NCBI GenBank assembly: GCA_037974965.1 | Contig: JBBPFI010000013.1 | Location: 558,001-622,000, forward strand | From: Dacryopinax spathularia | Lineage: Eukaryota > Basidiomycota > Dacrymycetes > Dacrymycetales > Dacrymycetaceae | Reading direction: 5' to 3' | Length of the DNA stretch: 64,000 bases | Shown here: positions 1 to 11,026 of the stretch, piece after piece | Layout of the letters: each line of letters starts with the position of its first letter | Numbering within the stretch: the first letter of the stretch is position 1 | Notes under the pieces: model-generated | Told to the model about the DNA's origin: nothing | Database searches by the model: none | The model's input: the letters and a program-made list of their open reading frames with translations, nothing else | Program-made: the position numbers and the translations under genes

Positions 1-1121
1 CTGGTAGCCGGGTAGTCGATATCATACTGTATCTTCCTCTTTTTCTAATGGATCTTGGATTCCGCTGGGTATACATGCACGCTCGTACGTAGCACCATCA
101 TCATGGGTCTTTGGGACAGGTCGAGGTCGGCATGGTCGGCCCGCGGGAAAGTCGACACACGTCGGCAGATAGCTTTAGGCCGCCATCTCACCGCGCGCCG
201 GGGCGGACCGCCGCCTATACCACATTGTCGGCACCGGAAAAGCAGGGGTCGAATGGCGGACAAGAAGCTTCTGGGCGACACAAGAGTTCTCATCGAGCCA
301 GCTTCTCGCGGATCAAGGATTCTGCATTAATGGCGCCAGCACGTGCTGCCGGGGCTTGTAGAAGGGAAGCGCTGTAAATGGAGGGTTTACCATAACTACG
401 GCACCAGGGGTTGACCGTTGGAAGCTGTGACTTGCAGAAAAATGACTCCAGAATATTACTGACGCGCAAACCGCTTCTGCTTTCTGTTGAGCTCCGTTGT
501 ATTTTTTTTCCGGAACAATGTTCAGCAAGTTGTCGCGCGGCATTTGGCTATAATTGGCAGGAGCAAAATTCAGCGAGGCACCGTACAAGCCCTCGAAGCA
601 ACGGCGCGTACTGACTGCTTCTCGGAATCCGACTATGTTGGAACGTATGGGTTGCAGACGGGAAGCTCCGGGAACTGCCGGATTTGGTTTTGGGGCCAAT
701 CGTAGGCCGTGCAGCGCGGAACCTTCCGCAGAGCACAAGACGAGTTTCCGATAACTTCACTTCTTGATGAAAGCGTAGGAATGTCCGTCAGGGTGTTTTC
801 TGCTCGGTTTCATTCCTTTCCAACGGCCACCGATAGACTCCAGTATCTTAGGAAACGTAGTCCAATACGGCAAGTGGGCATGCGGTAATAGATTCTGGAA
901 AGTTGCGATCTTCCATCCATCATGGGGCGCGCCGTGGAAATGATGATCAAATGAGTGAGTAGCGTGCTAAGTATTAGAACTATAGACACAGTGCGGGAAG
1001 GCGAGAAGTTCCGAAGTCAAACCATGCGTCAACGAAAGCCAAAGCCAACCCTACTAGAACTATTATTCCAAATGTCGCATAGTAGTGCAAATCTCAGGTA
1101 CCCGTGCTCGTGTATTCACTT
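1..1121. other. No gene recognised (left edge)
   Basis: Open frames here are short, several begin at non-ATG codons, and none shows a known domain or a convincing intron chain. The right part is the 3' flank of the TOM70 gene, which reads leftwards. I see no tRNA, repeat or promoter motif that I can defend. Confidence 0.5.
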
Positions 1122-3443
1122 TTAGCCGGCGAGTGATCGGGCCAGTTGGCCGAGTTGGGTCGCCATCTCAGGGTATTCCCTGACGAACTGCATCTGTGCT
1201 TGTGTAGCCTGATTATGCCGTTAGAATGACAGCTTCACTGCAGCAGTAATGGTCACTCACGTATTGGTAGGTGAGAGCATTCTCCAGATCGGGCGCCGTC
1301 CGCGCAATCTCCGCACCTTTCTTGAACATCTCAATAGCAGTGTCGAGCTTGCCCATCTGCAAGCTGAACTGCGCAAGAGTGCCAACAGCGGCATCGCACT
1401 CCGGATCAATCTCCAGCGCCTCACGGCAAAGCGCTTCCGCAGCGGCCGTATCCTGCTTCCATTGATAGATGGTAAGCGCCTTGTTAACGAGAGGAAGGAC
1501 GTTCATTCTCCGGCGAGGCTTCTGTCGCTCAAGCTCGATCGCACGGTCAAACTTCTCCACCGCGTCCTGGAACCTCTGCTGGTCGAGCAGGAGTTCACCA
1601 CTGTGTGCTGTCAGAAACCGCGCAAGACGCAGTGGTAACCGACACTCACTAGTAATTCTGTGGCTCGCTGCTCTGCGGGAACTGCCGCATCGCCGCCCGG
1701 AACTTGGCCATGCTCTGTGGGATGTTGCCCTGTTTGTACTTGGCGACCGCAAGCTGGATATGGGTGAACACGAAGTTCGGATCGAGCGCGACCGACTTCT
1801 CGTAGTCCTCGGAGGCGGCATCATAGTTGCCCATGATGAAGTGGACTTGCCCACGGTGGTAGTAAATATCCGGGTCGTCCTTGTTGTACTCGAGCGCTTT
1901 TTCGAAGGACTTGAATGCGGCGTCGGAGTCGTTGAGCTCCATGTGGACGCTGGCGATCTTGACCCATGTTTGGGTAAGGGTGGGATCGGCGTCAATCGAT
2001 GCCAGCATGTCGGCGCGGGCCGCAGTCGCTTCACCGAGGATGAACCTGAGGGCAGTGTTAGGCTGATCGTGTTGAGGATGGCATGCAATGCGTACTTGAA
2101 TGTACCGCGCAGGTTGAGTGCCTCCGCCTTTCCACGCGGGGTGGAGATACCCTGCTCAATGGCCTCATTGACCAAGGTGAAGGCATGCTGATAATCAGCA
2201 GCAGCGAGAGCATCGAACGCAAGATCAAGGGTCTTGTCCCCCTGAGATGGGTTTTCGGGAAGTGCGGGCTTCGGGTCTATCAACGGATTAGCATATATGC
2301 TCAAATCGAACCCAACTGCAGCTTACGGGGTCGGAAAGCAGCAAGGTAGGAGGAGATGAAGGTCATAGACGGTAACTTCGGCTCCCGGGTCTGAATTATG
2401 GTCAGGGTCTGGAATGTGATCATGACTTATGGCTGCATACCGAGAGGATTTCGAGCATCCGCTTGTTCGCCACCTTCTTCAGCACGCGCTCCATCGCTTG
2501 GGCCGACGTCTCGTTCTTGAAGCGATCGAGGATAGTAGCGGCAGTGAAATCTGTACGAAATGTGTCAGAAACAGCGTAACGAGACAGGTTATGCACGGAC
2601 CATGCAGCGCCTCCATATCGTGACCCAGCGCCTCGTGCGCACCCGCCCTCCTGTTCAGCGCCTTCACGTAGTTCTTATCGAGCTTAAGCGCTTCGTTGCA
2701 GTCCTCAATGACCTTTTGATGCTGGGGTGGGGAGTAGTTCACATAGCCTGAACGTCATTGAGCTAAGTTCCGAGCAGTTCAGTTTTCTGCCACTCACATG
2801 CAGCCCGGTTAGAGTAGAACACGGCCTCCGGTGTGGGTGAGACGGCGATCGCCCGAGTGTACAGCTCAACGGCATATTGGAAGTTTCGTGCTTGGTAGGC
2901 AGCATTTCCTTTTTGCTTCAACGTTGCAGCCATAGCAGAACGTTCCTGCAAAGAAAGTTAAATGGGCGCTTCTTTAACCGGGCCACTGTAGCTCACCTCG
3001 GTCGACATCGCCTTAATTTGCTCCTCAGTAAGTCTCGGGCCCAAGTCTGCCAGTCACGTTAGACATCAAACAGTGGAAATCGATGTCATTCACGCACCAT
3101 CCTCATCCTCAACCTTCACCGCCTCCTTTGCCTTTTCCCCAGCAGCATCACCACCAGTCTTCTTCTTACTCTTCTTCTTCTTATGCTTCTTTCCCCCCGT
3201 AGCGGCAGGTCCCTGCTCATGTACATCCTCCCACTCCTCTTCCTTCTCCTCTGCCTTAGCTTTAGCCTCGTCCTTGACCTTCTTGAGCTTCGACTGTGCA
3301 GAGGACGAAGTGTACAAGTAGTAGCCGGTACCGCCCGCCGCGAGGACGGCAAGTGAGGTGAGCAGGATCGTCCGCTGATGCTGCGTCACAAAAGTGGAAA
3401 TGCGCTCCGATAACGGTGCGCTGGTCGAGGTCGAGGAGGCCAT
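1122..3443 (-). CDS. TOM70: TOM70-type mitochondrial import receptor
   Basis: Outer-membrane receptor that hands Hsp70/Hsp90-bound preproteins to the TOM pore. Exons on the minus strand: 3443-3098, 3046-2997, 2945-2798, 2747-2601, 2550-2441, 2390-2327, 2276-2096, 2045-1650, 1600-1261 and 1208-1122. They sum to 622 residues with no stop, close to the roughly 617 of yeast Tom70. A single membrane segment lies near residues 25-45, followed by a Lys/Glu-rich linker. TPR units then run to the C terminus, including KQKGNAAYQARNFQYAVELY, the family signature DFTAATILDRF and the block STREPKLPSMTFISSYLAAF. Introns are 49-52 nt. I chose the ATG at 3443 because it directly precedes the hydrophobic anchor. 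Family assignment is firm; individual splice sites are inferred from GT-AG and frame. Confidence 0.92.
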
Positions 3444-3799
3444 TATGAAAGAGAGAACAGCACAAGCAACCAAGAAGCTACAGAAGTAGTGAGGCTACTA
3501 CAGGGCTTAGTGTATGGGCGGAGACGACCTTTCAGAAGATGGATGAGGAGCGGACTCGTCGAATTTTGAATCCGTCATCGATGACCCGGCTGTCCGGCAT
3601 GACGCGTGTACCGTTCTCAACGCCATTAACCGCTCACCGCCGTTATGAAACGCATCCAATAGATATACAAAACAACCAGCAGATCGCAAAGCTACTTTTC
3701 TCCAAAACACTAACCGCGAGCATGTATTGACAACGCCGTTTTGCAAATGCCGGCGAAGAGGCCGAAAAAGATTGCGTCGGCGCGGCTCGGACGGGAGCG
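3444..3799. other. TOM70 upstream region
   Basis: This is the 5' flank of TOM70. It holds no long conserved frame and no clear TATA box. Confidence 0.4.
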
Positions 3800-3814
3800 G
3801 AAAAAACGAAAAAA
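3800..3814 (-). terminator. Pol III T-run terminator of the tRNA gene
   Basis: Read on the minus strand, two runs of six T residues follow the tRNA 3' end within about 25 bases. This is the normal RNA polymerase III stop signal. Confidence 0.75.
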
Positions 3815-3825
3815 GAATTATCCGA

Positions 3826-3916
3826 TGCCCCCAAGCCGATTTGAACGACTGACCTCGACATAACAGGCTGATTAGCTAGTTACTAGTGTCGCGCTCTACC
3901 GCTGAGCTATAGGGGC
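3826..3916 (-). tRNA. tRNA-Thr (anticodon AGT) with a 19-nt intron
   Basis: On the minus strand the molecule folds as a full cloverleaf. The acceptor stem pairs GCCCCTA with TGGGGGC and is followed by discriminator A. The D arm is GCTC...GAGC, the anticodon stem CGACA/TGTCG, and the T arm AGTCG-TTCAAAT-CGGCT. The loop reads CT-AGT-A, giving anticodon AGT (read as IGU, Thr ACN). An intron at 3862-3880 begins one base 3' of the anticodon, the canonical position for eukaryotic tRNA splicing endonuclease. The mature length is 72 before CCA. Confidence 0.93.
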
Positions 3917-4017
3917 TTTGGATGAAAGCTCATTCATCTCCAACGTACTCGTAGTTCTTCTGTTGGCCACTGCCCTTCGCAATCCCTTCGACCTCTATGC
4001 ATCCTACAGTCAATGTC

Positions 4018-5540
4018 CTACTCGTCATAATCATCGCTCTCCTGATGTAACTCCACGACCCCGTTCCCTTCACGTACATCCGCTGCCGTCTTCGCTCCCG
4101 TTCTGAAAGCGTGCCCGTCCTCCCGCTGCTCATCCTCGAACCCCTCCTGACTCTCCTCAAACTCCTCGATCTCCTCCTCACTCTCGCTCTCGAACCCCCT
4201 GTTCAGCACCCGCTCCCTCCAGCCCCTAAACCACTTCACCTCTCGCATATTATCTTTCCTGCTCAATCCAAGAGTCTCGAGGAACAGAGGTCGTAAGCGA
4301 TACTTTGGCGGAGGCGGAGGAGAGTATCGTTCGTCTTCGTCTTCTTCCTCTGAATCTGAGGGGGATGCGGGCAATGGCTCGGGTGAGAGGGGGCGGCCTC
4401 TTGATTTGGTTGGTGATGGGTCGAAGAGGTTGGATGATTGGCCAGAGTGGCTCGACTGAGCAGAGGAAGGGAGGAACAGCGAGCGGGACGAGCTCGCGCT
4501 CTCCAGTGTAGAGGAGAATCGTTTGGTCGGTGTGATCTGCGTGCCCGTCGCGCTCCTTGTCATCCGCTTTGTCGGCGATTCCTCTTCCACTCCTCCCTGT
4601 GCACTCTTCCTAGCCGAGAGATTAGGAGAATCGCGTTTCCCGCTGAGCAGCGAAGGAGTGTAAGGTCGTTTCGTCGGTGTGATCAGCTCGTCTGGCATGT
4701 CGATAGTAGATGCTTTCCGTTTCAGCCCCTTGGTGGGAGTGATCACGGGTTCCTGCTCATCATTGGAGGGGCCATGATAGTGCAGCTCGGTCTTCTTCTC
4801 TAGAGCTGCTTTGCGCGCATAACATCGCGCGTCGAGCGATTGGAGGATGTTCGTGAGGTCGACTTGGCGCATGTTCTGCTGAGCGCAGAAGGCTGCTTTG
4901 TCGACGGGATACTACGTAGCAGAGCATCAGCTTGCACGCCCAAGAAGGGACAAACATCAGCGCACCTTCAACGACGTAAGTACCCACACAAATATTGCCT
5001 TCATATACCTCGGATCCTCCGCTCCCGTATGTTTGCCCCCCTTAGCCTTATCCAACAGCCTCTCCCACTCCTGCATAGTCCGGTTCATCTCCTGAACCGC
5101 ACCCCTTCCAATTCCAAGATGTCTGTAGGCGCCAGCTAGGGATTCGAACGAGATCGAAGCTGTTGAACGAGGAGGCGGCTTTTGTGGGGAGGTCGAGGCG
5201 GACTTTTGGACTAGGAGACTGCGGACTGCTTTGAGGCAGTTCTGGAACTCGCCTGGACGGCGGAAAGATGCTTTTTGCGCAGAGGCGAGGGTGACCGTAT
5301 CTGAGCCGCCCCTACACATCAACTATTAGCTTGCGGGCCAAAGGCGGCTGGGACGGGTACGCACTCTTCACACGCGAGGAGAGCGGCGATGGGCGCGAGA
5401 GCAGTCGCATTGTCCCGCAGGCTGCCGACGGTAGACGCCAGCATCCGCAGCCGGGCTAAGTAGTCGCTAGCCACCTTGATGAGCTCTGCATCACCTTGCA
5501 GCAGCTGGCGCAGGCGCTCGGCATCTTGTCGAGCTGCCAT
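4018..5540 (-). CDS. ORC6: Origin recognition complex subunit 6
   Basis: Orc6 acts with ORC1-5 in MCM loading. Exons 5540-5365, 5311-4984 and 4911-4018 give 465 residues. The N-terminal ~190 residues match the double cyclin-box plan of Orc6: a helical first repeat, then FRRPGEFQNCLKAVRSLL (compare the family pattern of an aromatic, CLK and a leucine pair), a second repeat starting SISFESLAGAYRHLG, and a helix ending in AAFCAQQNMR. The middle is disordered and has several TP-K/R sites (ITPTK, SPTKR), which look like CDK targets. An acidic C terminus carries VKWFRGWRERVL, resembling the conserved Orc6 C-terminal helix that contacts Orc3. It is divergent from a 338-bp intergenic region shared with the alpha-galactosidase gene. 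Identity rests on architecture, not on a search. Confidence 0.78.
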
Positions 5541-5878
5541 GGATAGGTGGATGGCGAGGTGAAGGATGGACAATGAACGGATGGAATGTCGCGTCTCTTG
5601 AACGCGTCCGCGCCTCGGCTTACGATCAGCTGGTCTCGTGCCACTAGGACACCATATATGCTGGCAACTCGGATACCGGTTACTACATCTGATGATCTTG
5701 GATGAACACCTAATCATTGGCTTGTGACCATATTGCTCTTATGCCGACGAGATAGAGGTCCGACTGCAGAGCCGCCTTTCTGACGGCGACATCACTCAGT
5801 GCCGCGATCATATCCGTCCACCTGGTCCACTACCGCTGAATTTAGCCGTCAACTGAGGCAGCTTGACATATCTGGACA
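5541..5878. promoter_or_regulatory. Shared divergent promoter, ORC6 / alpha-galactosidase
   Basis: Both start codons face away from this 338-bp stretch, so it must carry both promoters. I cannot point to a specific element. Confidence 0.5.
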
Positions 5879-7553
5879 ATGCTGAACTTACTTCCTCTGT
5901 CTTTACTACCCTTTTTGGTTACTGGCGTTCTCGCCGCTCCTATCGAGCAAGCACGGCCCATCCCGCCGCCTCTGAACGTCCTCCGCTATGCGACAACACC
6001 GAATGGCTTCCACAGCCCGCCCAGAGGCTGGAACAGCTTCGGTATGCAAGTCGGCATCCGATCCGCCACGAAATTTTCCATGACGCAAGCCGACATCCTA
6101 GCGCAATGCGACCTTCTAGCCGACCCATCCGCGCTCGGAGGAGCGGGGTACGAATACTGCTCGCTCGACTCTGGCTGGTCTATCGGCGACCATGGGGACG
6201 AGCATGGTCGAATCGCTTATATCAAAAAACAGCTTGACCTGCCGGCGCTTGCGGACCACTTGCATGCCAAAGGTCTCAAGCTGGGTGTCTATGTTGTTCC
6301 TGGCGCTTTTTCGAAGGACGCGAATAAGACGATTTATGGCACGGATATCAAGCTGAATGATACCTTCACTGGACATGATAATGGGCTTGCGAGGATCGAT
6401 TTCAACTACAGTAGACCTGGAGTGCAGGAATGGCACAACTCAGTCGTTGACCAGTGTGCAGAATGGTAAGCATGCCGTATATTCTCCTCCGAAGCCCCCT
6501 GAAAAGGTCATCTACAGGGGCGTAGACTTCATCAAGCTAGACTTTGTCACTCCCGGAAGTCCGCAGAATGGCGTTCATTTATCACCCGATACGAGCGGCA
6601 GCGTCGTCGCCTTCCACAAAGCCATCGCCCAGGCCTCTCGACCTATGCGTCTGGACATTTCCTGGAAGCTAGAGCGCAACGAAACGTACTACGACGTCTG
6701 GCGACACAACGCTGACAGGTTCGTCTCCCCTCTTCCGCGAAGCAGCTCACAGAGCTCATGAATGATACGTATTATAGCATGCGCACCGACCAGGACATCA
6801 ACAACCAAGGCGCTGACACGTTCGTCTCCTGGTCGACCATCCAACGCGCAATCGACAACTACAGACAATACATCATTCTCCGCACCTCCTCCCCACAAGA
6901 ACCCATCACGATCTATCCAGACCTCGACAACCTCTACGTCGGCAACGCGGCCAACATATCCGGCGTAACAGACGCGCAAAGGAGGACTATGATGACTTTT
7001 TGGCTTGGAGCGGGGGCGAACCTTATTGTCGGGTCGGACTTGTTGCAGCTCGATGAGCTGGGGAGGGAGTTGTTGACCGATAAGGAGGCACTGGATGTGG
7101 CGGAATTCACTGCAAGATATCCGATGCAGCCTCGTAATCCGGAGACTGGGCTGCAGAAGGCTAAGCAGCTACAAGCCTGGATTGCAGGGCCTTCGGACTT
7201 GACGGGCGCAGCAGTTGTCGTGGTTGCTAACCTTGGCCCGCCGCTCGGACAAAGTGGATACGAAGGTGCTGAGGTGGTAGAGGGTATACAAGAGGTCGAG
7301 GTGAGCTTTGAGAGCCTCGGAGTTGCGGGAAACTACCGGGTGAGAGATGTCTGGAGTAAGATAGATCTGGGCGTGAGGAATGAGGGGCTGCATGTGCTGC
7401 TGGGCGAGGGGGAGTCGAGGTTGTTTAGGTTGACGCCGGCTATGTATGCGTCTTTTTCCTTCTTTTGGTTGCCTTGCTGACACTTTGGGGAGTAGACTGC
7501 TGAAAGATCAACACGAGGCCGCACTTCGGATACAAGGCTCGAGAGAACGGTAA
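5879..7553 (+). CDS. Secreted GH27 alpha-galactosidase
   Basis: Hydrolyses terminal alpha-1,6-galactose from galactomannans and oligosaccharides outside the cell. Exons 5879-6465, 6518-6718, 6778-7443 and 7496-7553 give 503 residues. Residues 1-19 are a signal peptide (MLNLLPLSLLPFLVTGVLA). The barrel shows PPRGWNSFG near the start, YCSLDSGWS, and the nucleophile motif IKLDF, where the Asp follows the family K-x-D pattern. The acid/base Asp lies in the loop RTDQDI. Many N-x-S/T sites fit secretion. A C-terminal beta domain follows. The donor at 6719 (GTTCGT) is weak, and the last exon is short: reading through the final intron would instead end at 7480. Subfamily and substrate are not resolved. 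Confidence 0.88.
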
Positions 7554-7735
7554 TGGAGCTTGTTGATCTGGTATACATACATTCTCGCGTGTATACATGT
7601 TCCTGGTATACATATTCCATGCGCTGTACCAGCTGCCCGCAGCGTTGTACAGAACACCGTGACCCCTCTTCCACACGTACCGCCGAAAGCCCAAAGTAAA
7701 ATCCGAACACATACGATACCAAAAGAAACAGCCCA

Positions 7736-9098
7736 CTACTTCGGCTGCAAATCCATCAACTTCCTCTCGAACGCCGTCCTAAACTCATCAAACGTCGCTC
7801 CCCCCAGCACAGCAAACTCAACGCGTTCAAAAACCGCAAAGAACTTGCTATGCGGCAGCGCCAACAACTCCGCCCAAGTACTCGCAACCATGCTGATGCT
7901 GTTCCTGAACACGCCCGTCCCGAACGCGCCTAACACGAGATGCCGACAGCCTTTGGACTGGAAGAGCCAGAGGATACGGGCCATGCGTTCGGCCATTTCG
8001 CGTTCTATGAGCCGGTCGATCTCTTCTAGCTTCAAGCGCTCGCGGACGACGCCGGCGTTCACTGCTGGCGAGGTGAGAACGTCCACTGTGTAGGGCTCGA
8101 TGAGCTGGTCGTCGTCGTCCCGGAATATCACCACGCCAGGGGAGTAGATCATCGCATGCGTATAAAACCCGTCCGTTTGCGTGCTCTTATGCAGTTCATA
8201 GAACTGCCTGGCCTGGGGCGAAGTAAGGCTCGCATAAAGGCTCGAGCTTCTGGCGATGGACTCTTCCTGCGCCTGGGCGCCGTTCAGGAATCCCCCGCCG
8301 GGTTGGGTAGCACTTGAGCACTCCGATCCGCGTGAGCCGGGAGGGGTGCTGCGTGCGCAGTTGACGGGCGGCGGAGAGGGTCGTACGGTTGAAGATCCCA
8401 AAGTCTGTGGGTGTACGAAGGCGGGGCAGGCCGCCGAGCGAGCTGCCCGGTCTGGAGCTGCTACCGGCTCCTCCTGTGCCCGGGGAGAGGCTGGAGCCAG
8501 TGGTGAGCGCTCCACCGCCATAATCTTCTGCAGAGTCCGCTTCGAGCGCTTCGAGCGACAGCTCCTCCCAGTTCTGTAACAGGGGGTCGTCGTCCGCCAG
8601 GTACTCGGTAGCGCGCACACTCGCTTCGACCGCAGAAGCGATATCGTATTCCTGTATTCCACCGCCTTCCTCTTCAGGGAGACGGACGGGAACGATACCG
8701 GAACGGAGGATGGAGAGGGTCTCTTCTGCTATGAGGCGGCGTTGGTCTCGGCCTGAGAGGGGCATTGGCTGGGAGGTGGTCGTGGAGGTTGTGTAGCGTG
8801 CTTGGGGTTGAGGCTGGGCGGGGGATCGATAGGCCGTCGCCGTCGTGGCGTTCTGCGGCGGCAGCGGTCGAGCTGCAGTAGAGTACGGAGATCCAGAGTA
8901 GGGCGAGTACGTCCCGCTCTTCCTCGAGGAAGTCGAGACTCTCCTCCCTCTCTGGTCGTACGGCGCGAGCCCGCCGTCCTCCCGAGCAGTAGCGTCCGCA
9001 TAGTACACCTGCGCGGGCTGCTGCTCCCTCTCCCTGTCTCGTTCGCGCTGAAAGTATCTGGACCAACTGGTGAGCAATTGTTGGCGAAGTGCGGGCAT
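7736..9098 (-). CDS. Microbial-type PARG-like protein, frame interrupted
   Basis: Macrodomain-related poly(ADP-ribose) glycohydrolase-like protein of the TIGR02452/DUF2263 type. It begins at 9098 with leader MPALRQQLLTSW, followed by ~90 low-complexity residues. A helical region then leads into the first catalytic-domain strand (IFNRTTLSAARQL...RIGVL). The catalytic block PGGGFLNGAQAQEE and the rest of the domain, to LMDLQPK, follow in another frame. The switch lies at 8312-8315. There, four bases stand where the family expects a codon-sized link between the VL strand and the A-x-x-PGGG loop. No GT-AG intron I tried restores frame. Either a small indel, a sequence error or unusual decoding is involved. 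The active-site motif itself is intact. A TATA box lies 53-60 bp upstream. Confidence 0.72.
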
Positions 9099-9150
9099 TT
9101 TGGCAAGCGTACTGGGATATTCTATTCTGCTTCATCTCTCCTTTGAGTCT

Positions 9151-9158
9151 CTTATATA
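9151..9158 (-). promoter_or_regulatory. TATA box of the PARG-like gene
   Basis: TATATAAG on the minus strand, 53-60 bp before the ATG. The same element and flank recur upstream of the next gene at 10589-10596. Confidence 0.7.
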
Positions 9159-9567
9159 CAGCCGCACCAAGCGGGTTTAGAGCAGAGTCAGGTCTAAGTC
9201 TCAAGGAGCGCAGTAGGGCGGTCGGGATTGCTGGAATGATGGTATGAAAATATGATTGCAATGTGGTGATGGAGCAGGGGGGGGGATGACTAGGAAATGG
9301 GCATACTGCTGGATTACTAGCGTGCCTCACCTACTGCACGCTGCCTTTGCCCGCAGGACGTTGGGACTGGAATGTCCGAGGCGCGTTATTCGGTCGGTGA
9401 TGACCGGTGGCGGTGCCGTAAACAATGTAAAGAATCACATGCCGCTAGGCTTTGGGTATGTAAACAGAAGTGCCGTAATGCAATGTAGCTACAGTACAGT
9501 TCACTGCTATCGTGCGCTCAGAGGAGCGGCTGCGTAGAACAGGCGTAAAAATAGCAGCGCGACTGAC
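9159..9567. other. Upstream region, duplicated
   Basis: No gene found. The stretch around 9365-9440 resembles 10850-10930: both contain ACTGGAATGT and GTGGCGGTGCCGT followed by AACAATG and AGAATCAC. This is part of the tandem duplication of promoter regions described for the neighbouring genes. Confidence 0.55.
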
Positions 9568-10548
9568 CTAGGCTCTTCGAGGAGGGATTGGTGTCACAGG
9601 AGCACGAGAGGCCATCCGACTGGCACTTGCTACATTTCTCTCCTCCTCGAGCAGCCTGCGTGCCCCTTCCCGAGCCGCCGGCCACATGGCTTCGTCGGAC
9701 AAATCATACGGCTCATGAAGCGGTATGTACTTATACGCATTCTCGGGCGTAATATACCCCAATGCAACCAGCCGTGCAGCCCATCCCTTTGAGACCCTCT
9801 CGAAGTACTCCATTTGCTTTCGTCGTGCGGCTTCACGAGCTGCGGCTTCTCTCGCTTCCGGTGACAGAGCATACCACTCTTGGATAGCCCTGCTCCTCTC
9901 CGCCGCCAGGAGGGCCGCACGCCTTTCGGCAGCGCGTCTCTCCAAAGCGATAGGACCCGCCCACCCTTTGCCGGCTCGATCCATCTCTTCCTGTACCTGC
10001 TTTCGAGCAGCTTCACGGACGGAAGCCCATCTCGGTTCATTCAAGCCGGGATACAGGCCGGAATCTTCAGGAAGGAATATGCCCATCTGGGCTAGTCGGG
10101 ATCCAGCTCGGAGACGGGCTGCTTCTGAAGCCTGCATGTGCTCCGGAGGGATACGGAGTGTTGCGTAGATGGGCGGAATGTCTTCCCATCTCTTGTATGA
10201 CGGTAGCTCCTCGTCCAGCATATTGAGGCGCGTTGACGGGTTGTCGTCAGGATGAAGGTTGTCATCGGTGGTGATGCTCTCATCGGTGGTGATGCTCTCA
10301 TCGACAGGACCGCCATCATCTTCGTTCTCATCGGCGTCCGAGCCAGAGGAGAATTGCATATGCAGCTGGCAGGAAACGAGACAGACCGGCGTCGTGACAT
10401 TCTGGGCAGGGTCGGGTGGGCTGGATGCAGAAATCGTGAGAACAGAGTCGGGCTCGTCCTGCGTTCCGGTAATACTTGACTCTGGCTCGCCGTCGCGATG
10501 GAAACACTTAGTCCAGCTGGTGAGCAATCGTTGTGGAAGGCGAGGCAT
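9568..10548 (-). CDS. Unrecognised 326-residue helical protein
   Basis: Single uninterrupted frame from the ATG at 10548. I do not recognise a family. Its first 16 residues (MPRLPQRLLTSWTKCF) and its TATA promoter match the PARG-like gene just downstream, but the bodies differ completely. Residues 60-115 are acidic and contain the direct repeat DESITT DESITT. The C-terminal half is Ala/Arg/Glu-rich helix. It contains two diverged copies of a ~45-residue unit at 151-193 and 259-303, sharing the pattern RL-x2-x-G-x3-PE...L-EP...REAAR/REGAR...EE. No signal peptide or membrane span. Likely lineage-restricted; function unknown. Confidence 0.65.
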   Translation of the reverse strand: MPRLPQRLLTSWTKCFHRDGEPESSITGTQDEPDSVLTISASSPPDPAQNVTTPVCLVSCQLHMQFSSGSDADENEDDGGPVDESITTDESITTDDNLHPDDNPSTRLNMLDEELPSYKRWEDIPPIYATLRIPPEHMQASEAARLRAGSRLAQMGIFLPEDSGLYPGLNEPRWASVREAARKQVQEEMDRAGKGWAGPIALERRAAERRAALLAAERSRAIQEWYALSPEAREAAAREAARRKQMEYFERVSKGWAARLVALGYITPENAYKYIPLHEPYDLSDEAMWPAAREGARRLLEEERNVASASRMASRAPVTPIPPRRA

Positions 10549-10588
10549 GCTTGATGTGTTGGCATCTCTTCTTTCGATACATCTTTCT

Positions 10589-10596
10589 CTTATATA
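10589..10596 (-). promoter_or_regulatory. TATA box of the 326-residue gene
   Basis: TATATAAG on the minus strand, 41-48 bp before the start codon. It is followed by GAGA-rich leader sequence resembling that of the neighbouring PARG-like gene. Confidence 0.7.
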
Positions 10597-11026
10597 CAAC
10601 AGAGCCAGCAGTGGACTGGCGGGTGCGAGTCGTACAGGCCAGTCAAGTACGAATCCCGGAAGCGCTCGTTAGTAATCCCGGGACCGAGCCAGACAGTTCC
10701 GGTCAGGCCAGCGGAGCAATTTTAGAGCAGCATAGATTGTTCTAGTACCCGAGCAGCAAGATTAGGAGTGGACAGTCTCCCGTCGAAAGTCTGGTGGTCC
10801 CGCATGCCAATCTTGACTTTGTTGGCGTAGGTTGGGCAGAGAGCGTTCGAACTGGAATGTGCTCAGCGCACCGTAGGATCAATGGAAGTTTGTGGCGGTG
10901 CCGTCAACAATGGGAGAATCACGTTCTCAGGGTTTTGACGATGATGCTTCCTATCCTTCCACATCGGGCAACCACCTCAATTTGCCGTCTCTAACTAATT
11001 AGAGTTCCCATGCAAGCGCTAGTACA
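10597..11026. other. Divergent upstream region
   Basis: It lies between a minus-strand gene and the plus-strand Rrn11-like gene. It contains the second copy of the duplicated upstream block (about 10850-10930). No other feature seen. Confidence 0.45.

Noticed and set aside
313-738. A 141-residue minus-strand gene near the left edge
   Set aside because: It begins at a non-ATG codon and has no recognisable features.
3160-3195. CTT-rich tract as a microsatellite
   Set aside because: It is the coding strand complement of the Lys-rich linker in TOM70, conserved in type.
10245-10305. Tandem repeat near 10260-10300 as a separate element
   Set aside because: It is an 18-bp in-frame duplication encoding DESITT twice inside the orphan gene.
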